DNA from: CAYNST01 sp964399955
GTDB taxonomy: Bacteria; Pseudomonadota; Gammaproteobacteria; Pseudomonadales; Cellvibrionaceae
Assembly (NCBI GenBank): GCA_964399955.1
Contig: CAYNST010000030.1
Location: forward strand, 1-32,401
Direction: 5' to 3'
Length of the DNA stretch: 32,401 bases
Shown here: piece by piece, positions 22,815-30,701 of the stretch
How positions within the stretch are numbered: the stretch's first letter is position 1
Layout of the letters: each line of letters opens with the position of its first letter
Program-made: the position numbers and the translations under genes
Notes under the pieces: model-generated
Seen by the model: only the letters and a program-made list of their open reading frames with translations
What the model was told of the DNA's origin: nothing
Database searches by the model: none

Positions 22815-23615
22815 ATGAACTCGCCCGCGCCCTACCTGGATATCCGCAATGCGCTGGTCTACCAGGGGCAACAGCCGGTCTTTGAAAACCTGTCACTGCA
22901 GTTCTTCCGCGGCCAGAGTACCTGCGTGCTGGGGCCCAACGGCGCGGGCAAGACCACCCTGCTCAAGTTGCTTACCCGCGAGCTCTACCCGGTTGTGCGC
23001 GATGGCAGTTATGTAAAAATGGACGGCAGTGAGCGGGCTACATTGTGGGAGCTGCGCAAGAAGATTGGCTTTGTGTCTCAGGACCTGCAGATACGCTACG
23101 ACGCCCATGTCAAAGCCTGTGATGTGGTCCTGTCAGGCTTGTTTGGCGCCATTGGCATGCACCGGCATTTTGAGGTCAGTGCGGAGGACCGCAGCCGGGC
23201 AGATCATGCTCTGCAACGCTTTGGCCTGGCAGAGCTGAAAGATCGGGCGTATTGGCACCTGTCCACCGGGCAGCAGCGCAAACTGTTGCTTGCCCGCGCC
23301 CTGATTCACCAACCGCAGATTCTGGTTTTGGACGAACCCACCAGCGGGCTGGACTTGAAAGCCGCTCACGATTTTCTGGCCGAGGCGCAAAGCCTCGCCT
23401 GCCGCGGCACTACGCTGCTGCTGGTAACCCACCATGTGCAGGAGATCCTGCCCGCCATAGACAGAGTTGTCATGCTCAAGCAGGCCAAGGTGGTATTTGA
23501 CGGCGCCAGGAGCGACGCCTTAACCGACCAGCGCCTGAGCGCGCTCTACGACACGCCGCTGACGCTCAAGCAGCACCAGCACTATTATCAGGCCTTCCCC
23601 GCTATATCGAGCTGA
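22815..23615 (+). CDS. Stand-alone ABC transporter ATPase (COG1119/ModF-like)
   Basis: 266 residues from ATG 22815, 25 bp after thiG; the frame continues upstream inside thiG but without homology. Complete ATPase: Walker A GPNGAGKTTLLK, Q-loop FVSQDLQ, signature LSTGQQRKLLLARAL, Walker B ILVLDEPTSGLD and switch H in LLVTHHVQEI. The sequence between Walker A and the signature (RYDAHVKACDVVLSGLFGAIGM) is the type seen in COG1119 (ModF/iron-complex-like) ATPases. No permease or binding protein is nearby, so the transported substrate is unknown. It runs into the convergent RimK-like gene, the coding ends overlapping by 28 bp. Confidence 0.88.
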   Translation: MNSPAPYLDIRNALVYQGQQPVFENLSLQFFRGQSTCVLGPNGAGKTTLLKLLTRELYPVVRDGSYVKMDGSERATLWELRKKIGFVSQDLQIRYDAHVKACDVVLSGLFGAIGMHRHFEVSAEDRSRADHALQRFGLAELKDRAYWHLSTGQQRKLLLARALIHQPQILVLDEPTSGLDLKAAHDFLAEAQSLACRGTTLLLVTHHVQEILPAIDRVVMLKQAKVVFDGARSDALTDQRLSALYDTPLTLKQHQHYYQAFPAISS

Positions 23616-24595
23616 GCCGACACGGGCGACCGGGAGAAATGCTGAACGGAGAAATTCACCCGGGCGTCCAGGGAGTAACGCTCGGGCTTCTTGAGCGACT
23701 CCACCTTGCGCAGGCGAGGCAATAGACCGGCAAAATTGGCTACCTGTATGGACAAACCGGGCCGGGCGTTAAGCTCCAGTAACAAGGGCCCCCGGTTTTG
23801 GTCCAGCACCAGGTCCACCCCCAGATAACCCAGCCCCGTCATGTCGTAACAGGCGCACGCCAGGTGCAGCATATCCATCCAGCGGGGAACCTCCAGCTGG
23901 GTCAAGTCCTGCTGAGTGTCGGGATGAATGGTCACCGTTTGACCGTGCTGCACCGCTCGCACGGCGCGTCCTGTCCCTATATCTATGCCAACCCCCACAG
24001 CGCCTTGATGCAAATTGGCCTTGCCGTGCGAGCTGGCACAGGACAGGCGCATCATGGCCATGATCGGAAAGCCCCGGAACACGATCACCCGCAGATCCGG
24101 CACGCCCTCAAAGGTGTATTTGAGAAAGGCACGGTCAACCTGGATCAGGTCCTCGATGACGGCCACATCGGGCGAGCCTCCCAGGGAAAATAGCCCGGCG
24201 AGGATGTTGGAGATATGCCGCTCTATATCGGGCAGGCTGATGGCCTGGCCATTGGTGCGCAGACACTCCCCGCTGCTGTTTTTGCGAATGACCAAAATAC
24301 CCTTGCCGCCCGAGCCCTTGGCGGGCTTGATGCAAAAACCGCTGTGGCCCTGTGTGAGCGGAGCAATCTGCCCTACATCGTGTTGCCGCCTGATGACACC
24401 AATCAGCTCCGGCACATTGACATCGTGCTCCAGGGCCAATTCTTTGGTCTTTAGCTTGTCGTCCACCAACGGAAACAAGTGGCGGGGATTGTAGCGGCCG
24501 ATGTAGGAAATATTCCGGCTGTTCATCCCCAGGATGCCGCGCTCGGTCAGTTGACCTATGCGGGTACGGGTGCGCCAATAGGTAGCCAGGTTCAT
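23588..24595 (-). CDS. RimK-related alpha-L-glutamate ligase-like ATP-grasp protein
   Basis: 335 residues from ATG 24595, one base after the stop of the upstream gene; this start gives the family-typical N-terminus. Seen: NSRNISYIGRYNPRHLFPLVDDKLKTK, the ATP-grasp B-domain with FCIKPAKGSGGKGILVI, AVIEDLIQVD, VPDLRVIVFRGFPIMAMMR, and the metal-binding LLLELNARPGLSIQVAN. It belongs to the RimK-related group of predicted peptide-bond-forming ligases. Known: such genes occur in a three-gene set with an inactive transglutaminase/TM protein and a retropepsin-like protein, exactly as here. Inference: it adds an amino acid (perhaps glutamate) to an envelope-linked or secreted acceptor. Its 3' end overlaps the ABC gene on the other strand by 28 bp. 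Confidence 0.88.
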   Translation of the reverse strand: MNLATYWRTRTRIGQLTERGILGMNSRNISYIGRYNPRHLFPLVDDKLKTKELALEHDVNVPELIGVIRRQHDVGQIAPLTQGHSGFCIKPAKGSGGKGILVIRKNSSGECLRTNGQAISLPDIERHISNILAGLFSLGGSPDVAVIEDLIQVDRAFLKYTFEGVPDLRVIVFRGFPIMAMMRLSCASSHGKANLHQGAVGVGIDIGTGRAVRAVQHGQTVTIHPDTQQDLTQLEVPRWMDMLHLACACYDMTGLGYLGVDLVLDQNRGPLLLELNARPGLSIQVANFAGLLPRLRKVESLKKPERYSLDARVNFSVQHFSRSPVSAQLDIAGKA

Positions 24596-24596
24596 G

Positions 24597-26108
24597 CTAT
24601 TGCCGTTGCAGCAGGTTTTTGAAGCGCGCCAGCTCAAACAGCCGGTAACCGGTATAGCGTCCCAGCAGCAGAACCAGAGCCATACAGACAAATTGCAGGC
24701 CGATAAAATTGAACATGAGATAGCGCACCAGGTGATTGCTCATCAGCATGTAGGCAATGATGGCCACCAGCAACGAACCACCTCCCTGCTTCACCACCTG
24801 CTTTGGCCCTTCTTCTTCCCACAGAATGGACATGCGCTCGATGGTCCAGGAGAGAATGATCATGGGGAAAAAGGTGATCTTCAAACCCTCTGTCAGCCCC
24901 AGCCAATAAGCGAGCACGGTGAATACCGCAATAATAATGATGACCGAAATGATCACTGCGGATATCCGCGCCGCCAGCAGCAAATTGTGCTGTGACAGGT
25001 ACGCGCGAATCATCAAGCCGACACCGATGATCAGAAAAAAACCGATCAACCCGGTGACCAGACTGGTCTGTATGAAGGCGATGGCAATCAGCACCGGCAT
25101 GAAGGTGCCCGATGTGCGCAGGCCCACCAATACCCGGAAGATAACCACCAGCAACACCCCAACCGGCACCAGCAGAATGCCTTTGAACAGGGTTTGCTCC
25201 TCCAGCGGCAGACTGTGAATGGACAGGTCCAGCAGATTGCTCTGCCCAAGGTCCTTGCGCTGCAGAAGCTGCGTGGCGGATACCTCCTGCCGGATAATTG
25301 AGAAAGTGACCTGGGAGTTCTGCCCGCCCAGCAAATCCAGCAAAGGCCCGGAATATTGCTCCCACAAAAGTTGATTGGGCGCCTGCCCCTGGCTGCCGGT
25401 GCCCGGGTTGAAAAGTGCGTAGCGCTCGCCGTCGAATACCTGCAGGTAGTTCACCAGCGGCTGTCTTCTTCGGCCATCTTCCAGGAACAGCGTCTGCACG
25501 ACGCGGGCAGGAATTCCGGCGCGCTGGAGGATCTCAACCAGCCATTGCTCGCGCGGTTTGGTTTTTTCCAACAGCTGTGAAGACTGCGGATCGCGATTGA
25601 ACTCACCGACCAGTTCGCGGGTAAGAGTAAAGGCATCCGCCGAGCGCTCCCGCGCACGCTGCAGAATCTGCTCAACAATGGTGGCTTCGGGTTCGGTGTA
25701 GTTGACCACCCGAATATCGGGGGGCGTGGCCCGTGTCTCCTCCAACGTTTGCGGCGCGGCCTCCATATCCACCTGGTAATACAGCGTCTGCCGGCCGCTG
25801 GCTTCGCGGATGGACCATTCTGCCCGGCGCGCTCTGGAAGATTCGAAAAAGGCCAAACCGTATCCCGGGCTGGCGGTGTATTCACTTATTCGCCGGAAGC
25901 CGGGCTGGCTCTCGGGAATGGCCAGAGACAGCTTGACCGCCCGCTCGGCAGCATCAAACTCTACCTTGGCTTCAATTGACCAGAGCTCCCTGTTGCTTTC
26001 AGGGAGCCAGGGCACATCATAGGCGACGTGGCGGTACCAGCTGAGACCAATGCCGGTGAGCAGCAGCAAACCAACAAGAAAATACAATGAAAATGAACGC
26101 GACTGCAT
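24597..26108 (-). CDS. Inactive transglutaminase fused to a multi-TM region
   Basis: 503 residues from ATG 26108. TM1 is near residues 8-24. A large extracytoplasmic part (about 30-330) contains a transglutaminase-like core with EQWLVEILQRAGIPARVV and FDGERYALFNPGTGS. The catalytic Cys position is a Trp (QWLVEI), and the usual His/Asp strand reads NYLQVF/FNP, so it should be catalytically dead. The C-terminal part has about six to seven hydrophobic helices (GILLVPVGVLLVVIF, FLIIGVGLMIRAYL, SAVIISVIIIIAVFTVLAY, FVCMALVLLLG). It is the central gene of the ligase/TM/protease-like set. Inference: a membrane receptor or scaffold that recognises a peptide made or trimmed by its neighbours. Confidence 0.9.
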   Translation of the reverse strand: MQSRSFSLYFLVGLLLLTGIGLSWYRHVAYDVPWLPESNRELWSIEAKVEFDAAERAVKLSLAIPESQPGFRRISEYTASPGYGLAFFESSRARRAEWSIREASGRQTLYYQVDMEAAPQTLEETRATPPDIRVVNYTEPEATIVEQILQRARERSADAFTLTRELVGEFNRDPQSSQLLEKTKPREQWLVEILQRAGIPARVVQTLFLEDGRRRQPLVNYLQVFDGERYALFNPGTGSQGQAPNQLLWEQYSGPLLDLLGGQNSQVTFSIIRQEVSATQLLQRKDLGQSNLLDLSIHSLPLEEQTLFKGILLVPVGVLLVVIFRVLVGLRTSGTFMPVLIAIAFIQTSLVTGLIGFFLIIGVGLMIRAYLSQHNLLLAARISAVIISVIIIIAVFTVLAYWLGLTEGLKITFFPMIILSWTIERMSILWEEEGPKQVVKQGGGSLLVAIIAYMLMSNHLVRYLMFNFIGLQFVCMALVLLLGRYTGYRLFELARFKNLLQRQ

Positions 26109-26118
26109 GAGGATTGAT

Positions 26119-26877
26119 TCAACGAGGTGAAGTGGAGGGCTGGATAAACTTGCGGCTGCTATCCACCAGCGCGATATCGCGCAGGAATGCGCGGCCCAGA
26201 CTGGCCACGGGATGTACGCCGGCATTGTGCACCAGTACAAACTGTACGTCTTCAACCAGGGGGCCAATCTTGGTGGTCAGACGCACCACTGGCCGGGATT
26301 CCAGGCGCCCATCCGATCCCGTCCGCAACCGTACCCGACGCAGCAGCGGGGCCTCCAGCTGCAGGGTTTCGGCCGCTGAGGCGTCCTCCGCCGGCAGCTC
26401 CACCGTAAAGCTCACCCAGTCGCGACCGTCGCGCTCAAAGGGCTGGCTGTCGGTGACATTCATAATGGAAAACTGACGGCCTGCGTCGACATCGACCTGT
26501 AAATCCCGTTTGAACAGGTCAATCCATACCCACTCGGTGCGCCCCAGCAACAACTTGCCGTCAACAGCGGTGACGGCCCCCGACTGTTGTTCCGTCGGCT
26601 GAGGTGCCGGCGCCTGGTCCTGATCGGGAGCGGCCTGCACCACAAGCTCTGACCTGGCGCGCTCTGACTCTTCGAGCTGCTCCGCCAAGACCAGGTACTC
26701 ATCTTCCAAATTACGCAGGTAGATGCCCTGCAATTGCAGCATTTCCGCCTGTTGCGCCAGCAGTGCCATCACATCGGCATGGGCGGCTTGCAGCGATTCA
26801 ACCTGATTTTGACTTGCGCAGCCGGCTGTTAGCGCAGCGGCGAGAATCAGCGCGACCTTAAACCGTGGCATATTCAA
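26119..26877 (-). CDS. Retropepsin-like (RimB/Zn_protease family) lipoprotein with altered active site
   Basis: 252 residues, lipobox LTAGC (Cys20). A coiled-coil region rich in Gln, Glu and Leu (about 25-80) is followed by a Pro/Gln linker and a C-terminal domain of the ATP-dependent zinc protease/RimB family. That domain shows LLGRTEWVWIDLF, FERDGRDWVSFTVELP, LESRPVVRLTTKIG and GRAFLRDIALVDSSR. Active members have a KIDTGA motif; here it reads VDVDAGR (Asp131-Ala132-Gly133), so the DTG triad is broken, although the Asp remains. It is lipid-anchored in the periplasm and starts the minus-strand operon with the TM protein and ligase. It may bind rather than cut its peptide. Confidence 0.82.
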   Translation of the reverse strand: MNMPRFKVALILAAALTAGCASQNQVESLQAAHADVMALLAQQAEMLQLQGIYLRNLEDEYLVLAEQLEESERARSELVVQAAPDQDQAPAPQPTEQQSGAVTAVDGKLLLGRTEWVWIDLFKRDLQVDVDAGRQFSIMNVTDSQPFERDGRDWVSFTVELPAEDASAAETLQLEAPLLRRVRLRTGSDGRLESRPVVRLTTKIGPLVEDVQFVLVHNAGVHPVASLGRAFLRDIALVDSSRKFIQPSTSPR

Positions 26878-27006
26878 AATGGCGTTTCCAGTTGCTCCTG
26901 TGATTGACCGTCAATTACCGCCCGAAGGGACAGCACAATCGGCGGCGCGGCAGTATAAAATGGCAGGGCAATGCAAAGCCATTATATTTGGCAACCCGAG
27001 GACACT

Positions 27007-27693
27007 ATGCCCCAAATCAATGCAAAACCCATCGCGGCGGTCATCTTCGACCACGACGGCACGCTCGTCAATTCCGAACCGGTACATCTAGACTGCTGGA
27101 GGCAAATTTTGTTGCGCTACAACGCAGACGTGAGCAGCAGTGAATACGCTGTGCACCTGTCCGGCATCCCCAGCATTGAATCCGCGCGCTGGCTGGTCCG
27201 TACCCGCCAGTTGCCCATCCACGCAGAAGACCTGTATCGGCAAAAGCACGAGAATCTCCTCGCGTTCCTGCAGCACAGCGCATTTCCGCTTATGCCCGGC
27301 GCCACCTCGCTGCTGACTCTGCTGCAGCAAGCCCGCATGACCACCGCCCTGGCCTCAGGAGCCAAACGCATAGAGGTGCACCGCTCGGTAAGCTTCCATA
27401 ACCTGCATTCCCATTTCCCCACCATTGTCACCAGCGACGATACCCAGAGCAACAAACCCGCACCGGATATCTACCTGCAGGCGGCGGAACGCCTGGGACT
27501 GGCGCCGGAGGACTGCCTGGCCATTGAAGACAGCGACAGCGGCGAACTTTCGGCACGTGCAGCGGGCATGCGCTGCCTGCGACTTAGAACGCCGTCACAA
27601 CTCCCCGACGACCACAGCCGCATCTGGGTGCAGGACCTGCCGGCCGTGGCGGAATGGCTGGCGCCTTACCTGCCTCAAGTGGCCAGCGGCTAG
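27007..27693 (+). CDS. HAD family hydrolase (beta-phosphoglucomutase-like)
   Basis: 228 residues from ATG 27007, preceded by a GAGGA-type Shine-Dalgarno. Motif I is VIFDHDGTLVNSEP (nucleophile first Asp, acid/base second Asp). Motif II lies in TALASGAKR, motif III Lys in SNKPAPDIY, and motif IV in CLAIEDSDSGELSARAAGM. A helical C1 cap (about 20-85) places it in subfamily IA with phosphoglycolate phosphatase/beta-phosphoglucomutase relatives. It is a cytosolic phosphatase or mutase; the substrate cannot be told from sequence. It is divergent from the retropepsin-like operon. Confidence 0.9.
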   Translation: MPQINAKPIAAVIFDHDGTLVNSEPVHLDCWRQILLRYNADVSSSEYAVHLSGIPSIESARWLVRTRQLPIHAEDLYRQKHENLLAFLQHSAFPLMPGATSLLTLLQQARMTTALASGAKRIEVHRSVSFHNLHSHFPTIVTSDDTQSNKPAPDIYLQAAERLGLAPEDCLAIEDSDSGELSARAAGMRCLRLRTPSQLPDDHSRIWVQDLPAVAEWLAPYLPQVASG

Positions 27694-28113
27694 GGCTGCA
27701 CCGGCGGCCAAACCGCCCTTGCCCAACCTCTGCCTTCGGTTCAGCCCTGTTACATAAGCCAGGCCCCTGTGCGGTGCAGGCTTTAAGCTTGCGTTCAGCT
27801 AGCCCCGTCTACAGTACCCGTTGCTTGTGTCAAAAAGCCGGCAGCCACCTACCGGCAGCACAATCTATACTTGAATTGGCAGAGCAGACTTCCGCAGTGC
27901 AATGCTCTACTGAACTTTTACCCGGCTGCGGAGTTTTAACATTGTTGGCGGCAAAATCGCCCATAGGGGGATAGCACAGCATGAATACGCACAGGTATGC
28001 CGGGCCCGCCACTTGCACGACCGGCAGCGACGCACAGCCTCCACACTATGGCTAACTTCAACACCAGGGACCGGCGCCACTTCATCAACGCGCAGGCGAA
28101 ACGAACGCAAAAT
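27694..28113 (+). other. Long non-coding leader upstream of the PepSY gene
   Basis: About 420 bp without a convincing gene. It holds the candidate response-regulator box near 27783 and a possible 24-codon ORF at 27981 with no strong ribosome site. Otherwise I see nothing assignable. Confidence 0.5.
27783..27815 (+). promoter_or_regulatory. Candidate PhoP/PmrA-type direct-repeat promoter
   Basis: TTAAGCT (27783-27789) and TTCAGCT (27794-27800) repeat with an 11-bp period (one mismatch), as expected for an OmpR-family dimer. A -10-like TACAGT (27810-27815) follows 9 bp later, so the proximal half-site occupies the -35 region, like PhoP- or PmrA-activated promoters. If used, the 5' leader to the PepSY gene would be nearly 290 nt. 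Confidence 0.4.
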
Positions 28114-28398
28114 ATGAATGAAATTCGAGTATGTTTGTCGGTTGGCGCCCTGGTGCTGGCTGCGCTGTCCATGCCTGCCATGGCGCAGCCGCCTCCCCAT
28201 GCGGCAATGCTGCTGGCCCAGGCAGACGCAGGCAAGTCGCGTGCAGCCGAGGCCGCCGTCAGAGCCTTTGGCGGCAAAGTCTTGAGCGTAGACAAGGAAT
28301 CCAGCAACGGGCGGGTTGTGTACCGGGTAAAACTGCTGCAGGACGGCGGCCGGATCAGGATCGTGACCATTGACGGCAATACAGGCAAAGCGGTTTAA
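28114..28398 (+). CDS. Exported PepSY-domain protein
   Basis: 94 residues from ATG 28114. The N-terminus is a Sec signal (VCLSVGALVLAALSMPAMA, cut after Ala). The mature part is one small PepSY-like domain: VSxx-type helix AAEAAVRAFGGKVLSVD, then NGRVVYRVKLLQDGGRIRIVTIDGNTGKAV. Such short periplasmic PepSY proteins often precede a PhoP/PhoQ- or PmrA-like two-component pair and are thought to modulate the sensor. The regulator gene follows after 19 bp, so they share a transcript. Confidence 0.85.
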   Translation: MNEIRVCLSVGALVLAALSMPAMAQPPPHAAMLLAQADAGKSRAAEAAVRAFGGKVLSVDKESSNGRVVYRVKLLQDGGRIRIVTIDGNTGKAV

Positions 28399-28417
28399 CC
28401 GCAAAAAGGAGGCAGCC

Positions 28418-29107
28418 GTGCGCTTGCTTGTGGTAGAAGATGAAACAGCCATCCGCAATCAACTGCGGGAGTTTCTGTCGCAACAGGGATTTGCCGTTGA
28501 TGAAGCGGCTGATGGACGAGAGGGGCTCTATTTTGCCGAAGAGTATGACTACGACTTGGCCATTGTGGATATCGGTCTGCCCCTGCTGAACGGCATAGAG
28601 TTGATTCGCAAGGCCCGCGCTGCCGGCAAACAGTACCCCGTACTGATCCTGACCGCCCGCGGCAATTGGCAGGACAAGGTAGAGGGACTGGAAGCCGGCG
28701 CCGATGACTACCTGGTAAAACCTTTCCACAATGAAGAATTGCGCGCGCGCGTAAACGCTCTGATCCGCCGCGCCTCCGGACACGCCTCCCCGAAGCTGGA
28801 GTTTGGCCCGGTGATCATCGACACGGCCGCAAAACAGGTGAGCCTGCGCGGCGCACCGGTTGAGTTGACCAGCTATGAATACAACACGCTGGAGTACCTG
28901 GCAATGCACTCCGGTGAAGCCATCTCCAAGACCGTATTGACCGAACACCTGTACCAGCAGGATTTTGAACGCGACAGCAATGTCATAGAGGTTTTCATCG
29001 GCCGTCTGCGTAAAAAGCTGGACCCGGACGGCAGCTTGCAGCTTATTACCACCCTGCGTGGCCGCGGCTACCGTTTTGATCCCAACTTTGGTGACAACGG
29101 TCAATAA
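28418..29107 (+). CDS. OmpR/PhoP-family response regulator
   Basis: 229 residues. The start is a GTG at 28418, fixed by a strong AAGGAGG Shine-Dalgarno 6-7 nt before it; the ATG frame at 28370 lies inside the preceding gene and lacks such a site. The receiver domain has the acidic pair in VVEDE, phosphoacceptor Asp51 in AIVDIGLPLLNG, LTARG and VKPF. The C-terminal winged-helix domain has SYEYNTLEYLAMHSG and FIGRLRKKLDPDG with the closing RGRGYRF. It is the PhoP/QseB type. Its kinase is encoded 217 bp downstream, an unusually large gap for this family. Confidence 0.95.
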   Translation: MRLLVVEDETAIRNQLREFLSQQGFAVDEAADGREGLYFAEEYDYDLAIVDIGLPLLNGIELIRKARAAGKQYPVLILTARGNWQDKVEGLEAGADDYLVKPFHNEELRARVNALIRRASGHASPKLEFGPVIIDTAAKQVSLRGAPVELTSYEYNTLEYLAMHSGEAISKTVLTEHLYQQDFERDSNVIEVFIGRLRKKLDPDGSLQLITTLRGRGYRFDPNFGDNGQ

Positions 29108-29324
29108 GTGCGACAATGCCCTGACCCACCCGGGCGCCCCGCCCAGGGCGGCCTTTGCCTGACAACTCACGGCGGCCGGGGCGGGCTTTACGGGTCGCAT
29201 TCATGCGGCCAAGCACACTGACACTCTCCCATCGAGCAGCCCCCGCAAAAGTATGAAGCGGGGCACCGGGCACTATCACTCAGCGCCCACTCCGCTGCGG
29301 GACTCAACCTGAATTCGGGCTATT
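29108..29324 (+). other. GC-rich structured gap between regulator and kinase genes
   Basis: 217 bp without a gene. GCCCTG/CAGGGC (29118-29123, 29144-29149) encloses a GGGCGCCC palindrome, and CCCCGC/GCGGGG (29241-29246, 29258-29263) form another stem. These could attenuate transcription into the kinase gene or stabilise the upstream mRNA. Confidence 0.45.
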
Positions 29325-30701
29325 TTGAGACTGATTCCACACCCCACATCCCTGACCACCCGCCTGTTCCTGGCGTCGGCGGTTTTGCTGCCGATATTGC
29401 TTGGTTTCAGCGGCACCATGCTGCACCACGCCTATCAGCGCAGCCTGCAGTCCGCAGAGCGGGATGCATTGCGCGGGCAGATTTATCTGCTGCTCGGCGC
29501 AACAGAGCCCACCGAGCAAGGTATCGAGATACCCGCCAATCTGCCGGAGGCCCGCTATAGCTCAATCAATTCAGGGCTGATCGGTTGGGTAGTTCATCCC
29601 GACAACGAAGTGCTCTGGCGCTCGCGCTCGGGGGACCTGGTGCCGCCTGAAGATATGCCCGACGTAACCGCCGCCTTCAAGCCGGGTCACGAACGCTTCT
29701 TCGAGTTTGAAATTGCCGACGACACCTACTACGCCATCATCTACGACACCGTATGGGATACCGACAGCCAGGAGCGCAAGTTTCGCTTTATGGTCATGCA
29801 GAGCCGCCAGCCGATGTACAACGAGCTGGCGGCCTTTCGCAAGCGCCTATGGCGCTGGCTGGGCAATCTGGCGGTGCTGCTGATTATTGTGCAAACCACC
29901 GTCGCCCGCTGGGGTCTGGCGCCGCTGCGCAAGCTGGCCGCCGACCTGGAAAAAGTAGAGACCGGGGCGCAGGAACAATTGATGGGCCGTTATCCTGCGG
30001 ATATCCAGCCGGTAACAGATAACCTCAATCGGGTCTTGAAAAGTGAGCGCGCCCAGCGTGAGCGCTATCGCAATACCCTCTCTGATCTGGCACACAGCCT
30101 GAAAACGCCGCTGGCGGTCATTCGCGGTCAACTGGAAAACCTGGATGACCTGCCACCTCCGGTACTGAAACGCTCGGTGGACGAGCAGGTGCAACGCATG
30201 TCCACCATTGTGGATCACCAGTTGCGCCGTGCCAGCGCCCAGGTCACCCAGGCCACCTACAATGCCATACCCGTCAGCCCCGTCATCGAGCGCCTGGCCG
30301 GAGCCATGCAAAAGGTTTATCGCAGCAAGGGCATAGACTGCAAACTGCAACTGCAGGAAGGCCTGAGCTTCCACGGCGATGAAGCCGACTTCATGGAACT
30401 GGCCGGCAACCTGATTGACAACGCGTTCAAATACAGCCGTCAGCAGGTGCGGATCTCCACCCAGGACCAGGCGGGCGACCTACACTTGCTGATAGAAGAC
30501 GATGGCGCTGGCGTGGCGCCCGACATGAAAAACACCATACTGACACGCGGGGCCAGAGCCGATACAGCAACCCCCGGACACGGCATTGGGCTGGCGGTGG
30601 CGGTGGACATACTGAGCAGCTACGGCGGCAGCCTGGATATTGGCCGCTCCGAACTTGGCGGCGCGGCCTTCAACCTGGTAATGCCAAACAGAAAACTATG
30701 A
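29325..30701 (+). CDS. PhoQ-like sensor histidine kinase
   Basis: 458 residues. The only reasonable start is TTG at 29325: a stop lies in frame at 29310 and the remaining earlier codons are ATT. TM1 is about residues 12-32. A periplasmic sensor (33-180) with acidic clusters (VPPEDMPD, FEFEIADD) fits a PhoQ-type domain. TM2 is near 187-203, then HAMP. The H-box LSDLAHSLKTPLAVIRGQL is very close to that of PhoQ. N-box NLIDNAFKYS and G-boxes EDDGAGVAPDM and GHGIGLAVAV complete the ATPase. It phosphorylates the upstream regulator. The acidic periplasmic patch suggests sensing of divalent cations, cationic peptides or pH (inference). Confidence 0.93.
   Translation: MRLIPHPTSLTTRLFLASAVLLPILLGFSGTMLHHAYQRSLQSAERDALRGQIYLLLGATEPTEQGIEIPANLPEARYSSINSGLIGWVVHPDNEVLWRSRSGDLVPPEDMPDVTAAFKPGHERFFEFEIADDTYYAIIYDTVWDTDSQERKFRFMVMQSRQPMYNELAAFRKRLWRWLGNLAVLLIIVQTTVARWGLAPLRKLAADLEKVETGAQEQLMGRYPADIQPVTDNLNRVLKSERAQRERYRNTLSDLAHSLKTPLAVIRGQLENLDDLPPPVLKRSVDEQVQRMSTIVDHQLRRASAQVTQATYNAIPVSPVIERLAGAMQKVYRSKGIDCKLQLQEGLSFHGDEADFMELAGNLIDNAFKYSRQQVRISTQDQAGDLHLLIEDDGAGVAPDMKNTILTRGARADTATPGHGIGLAVAVDILSSYGGSLDIGRSELGGAAFNLVMPNRKL

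Noticed and set aside
27981..28055. A 24-codon ORF in the PepSY leader (possible leader peptide)
   Set aside because: It has only a poorly spaced G-rich site upstream and no regulatory codon run; support is insufficient.
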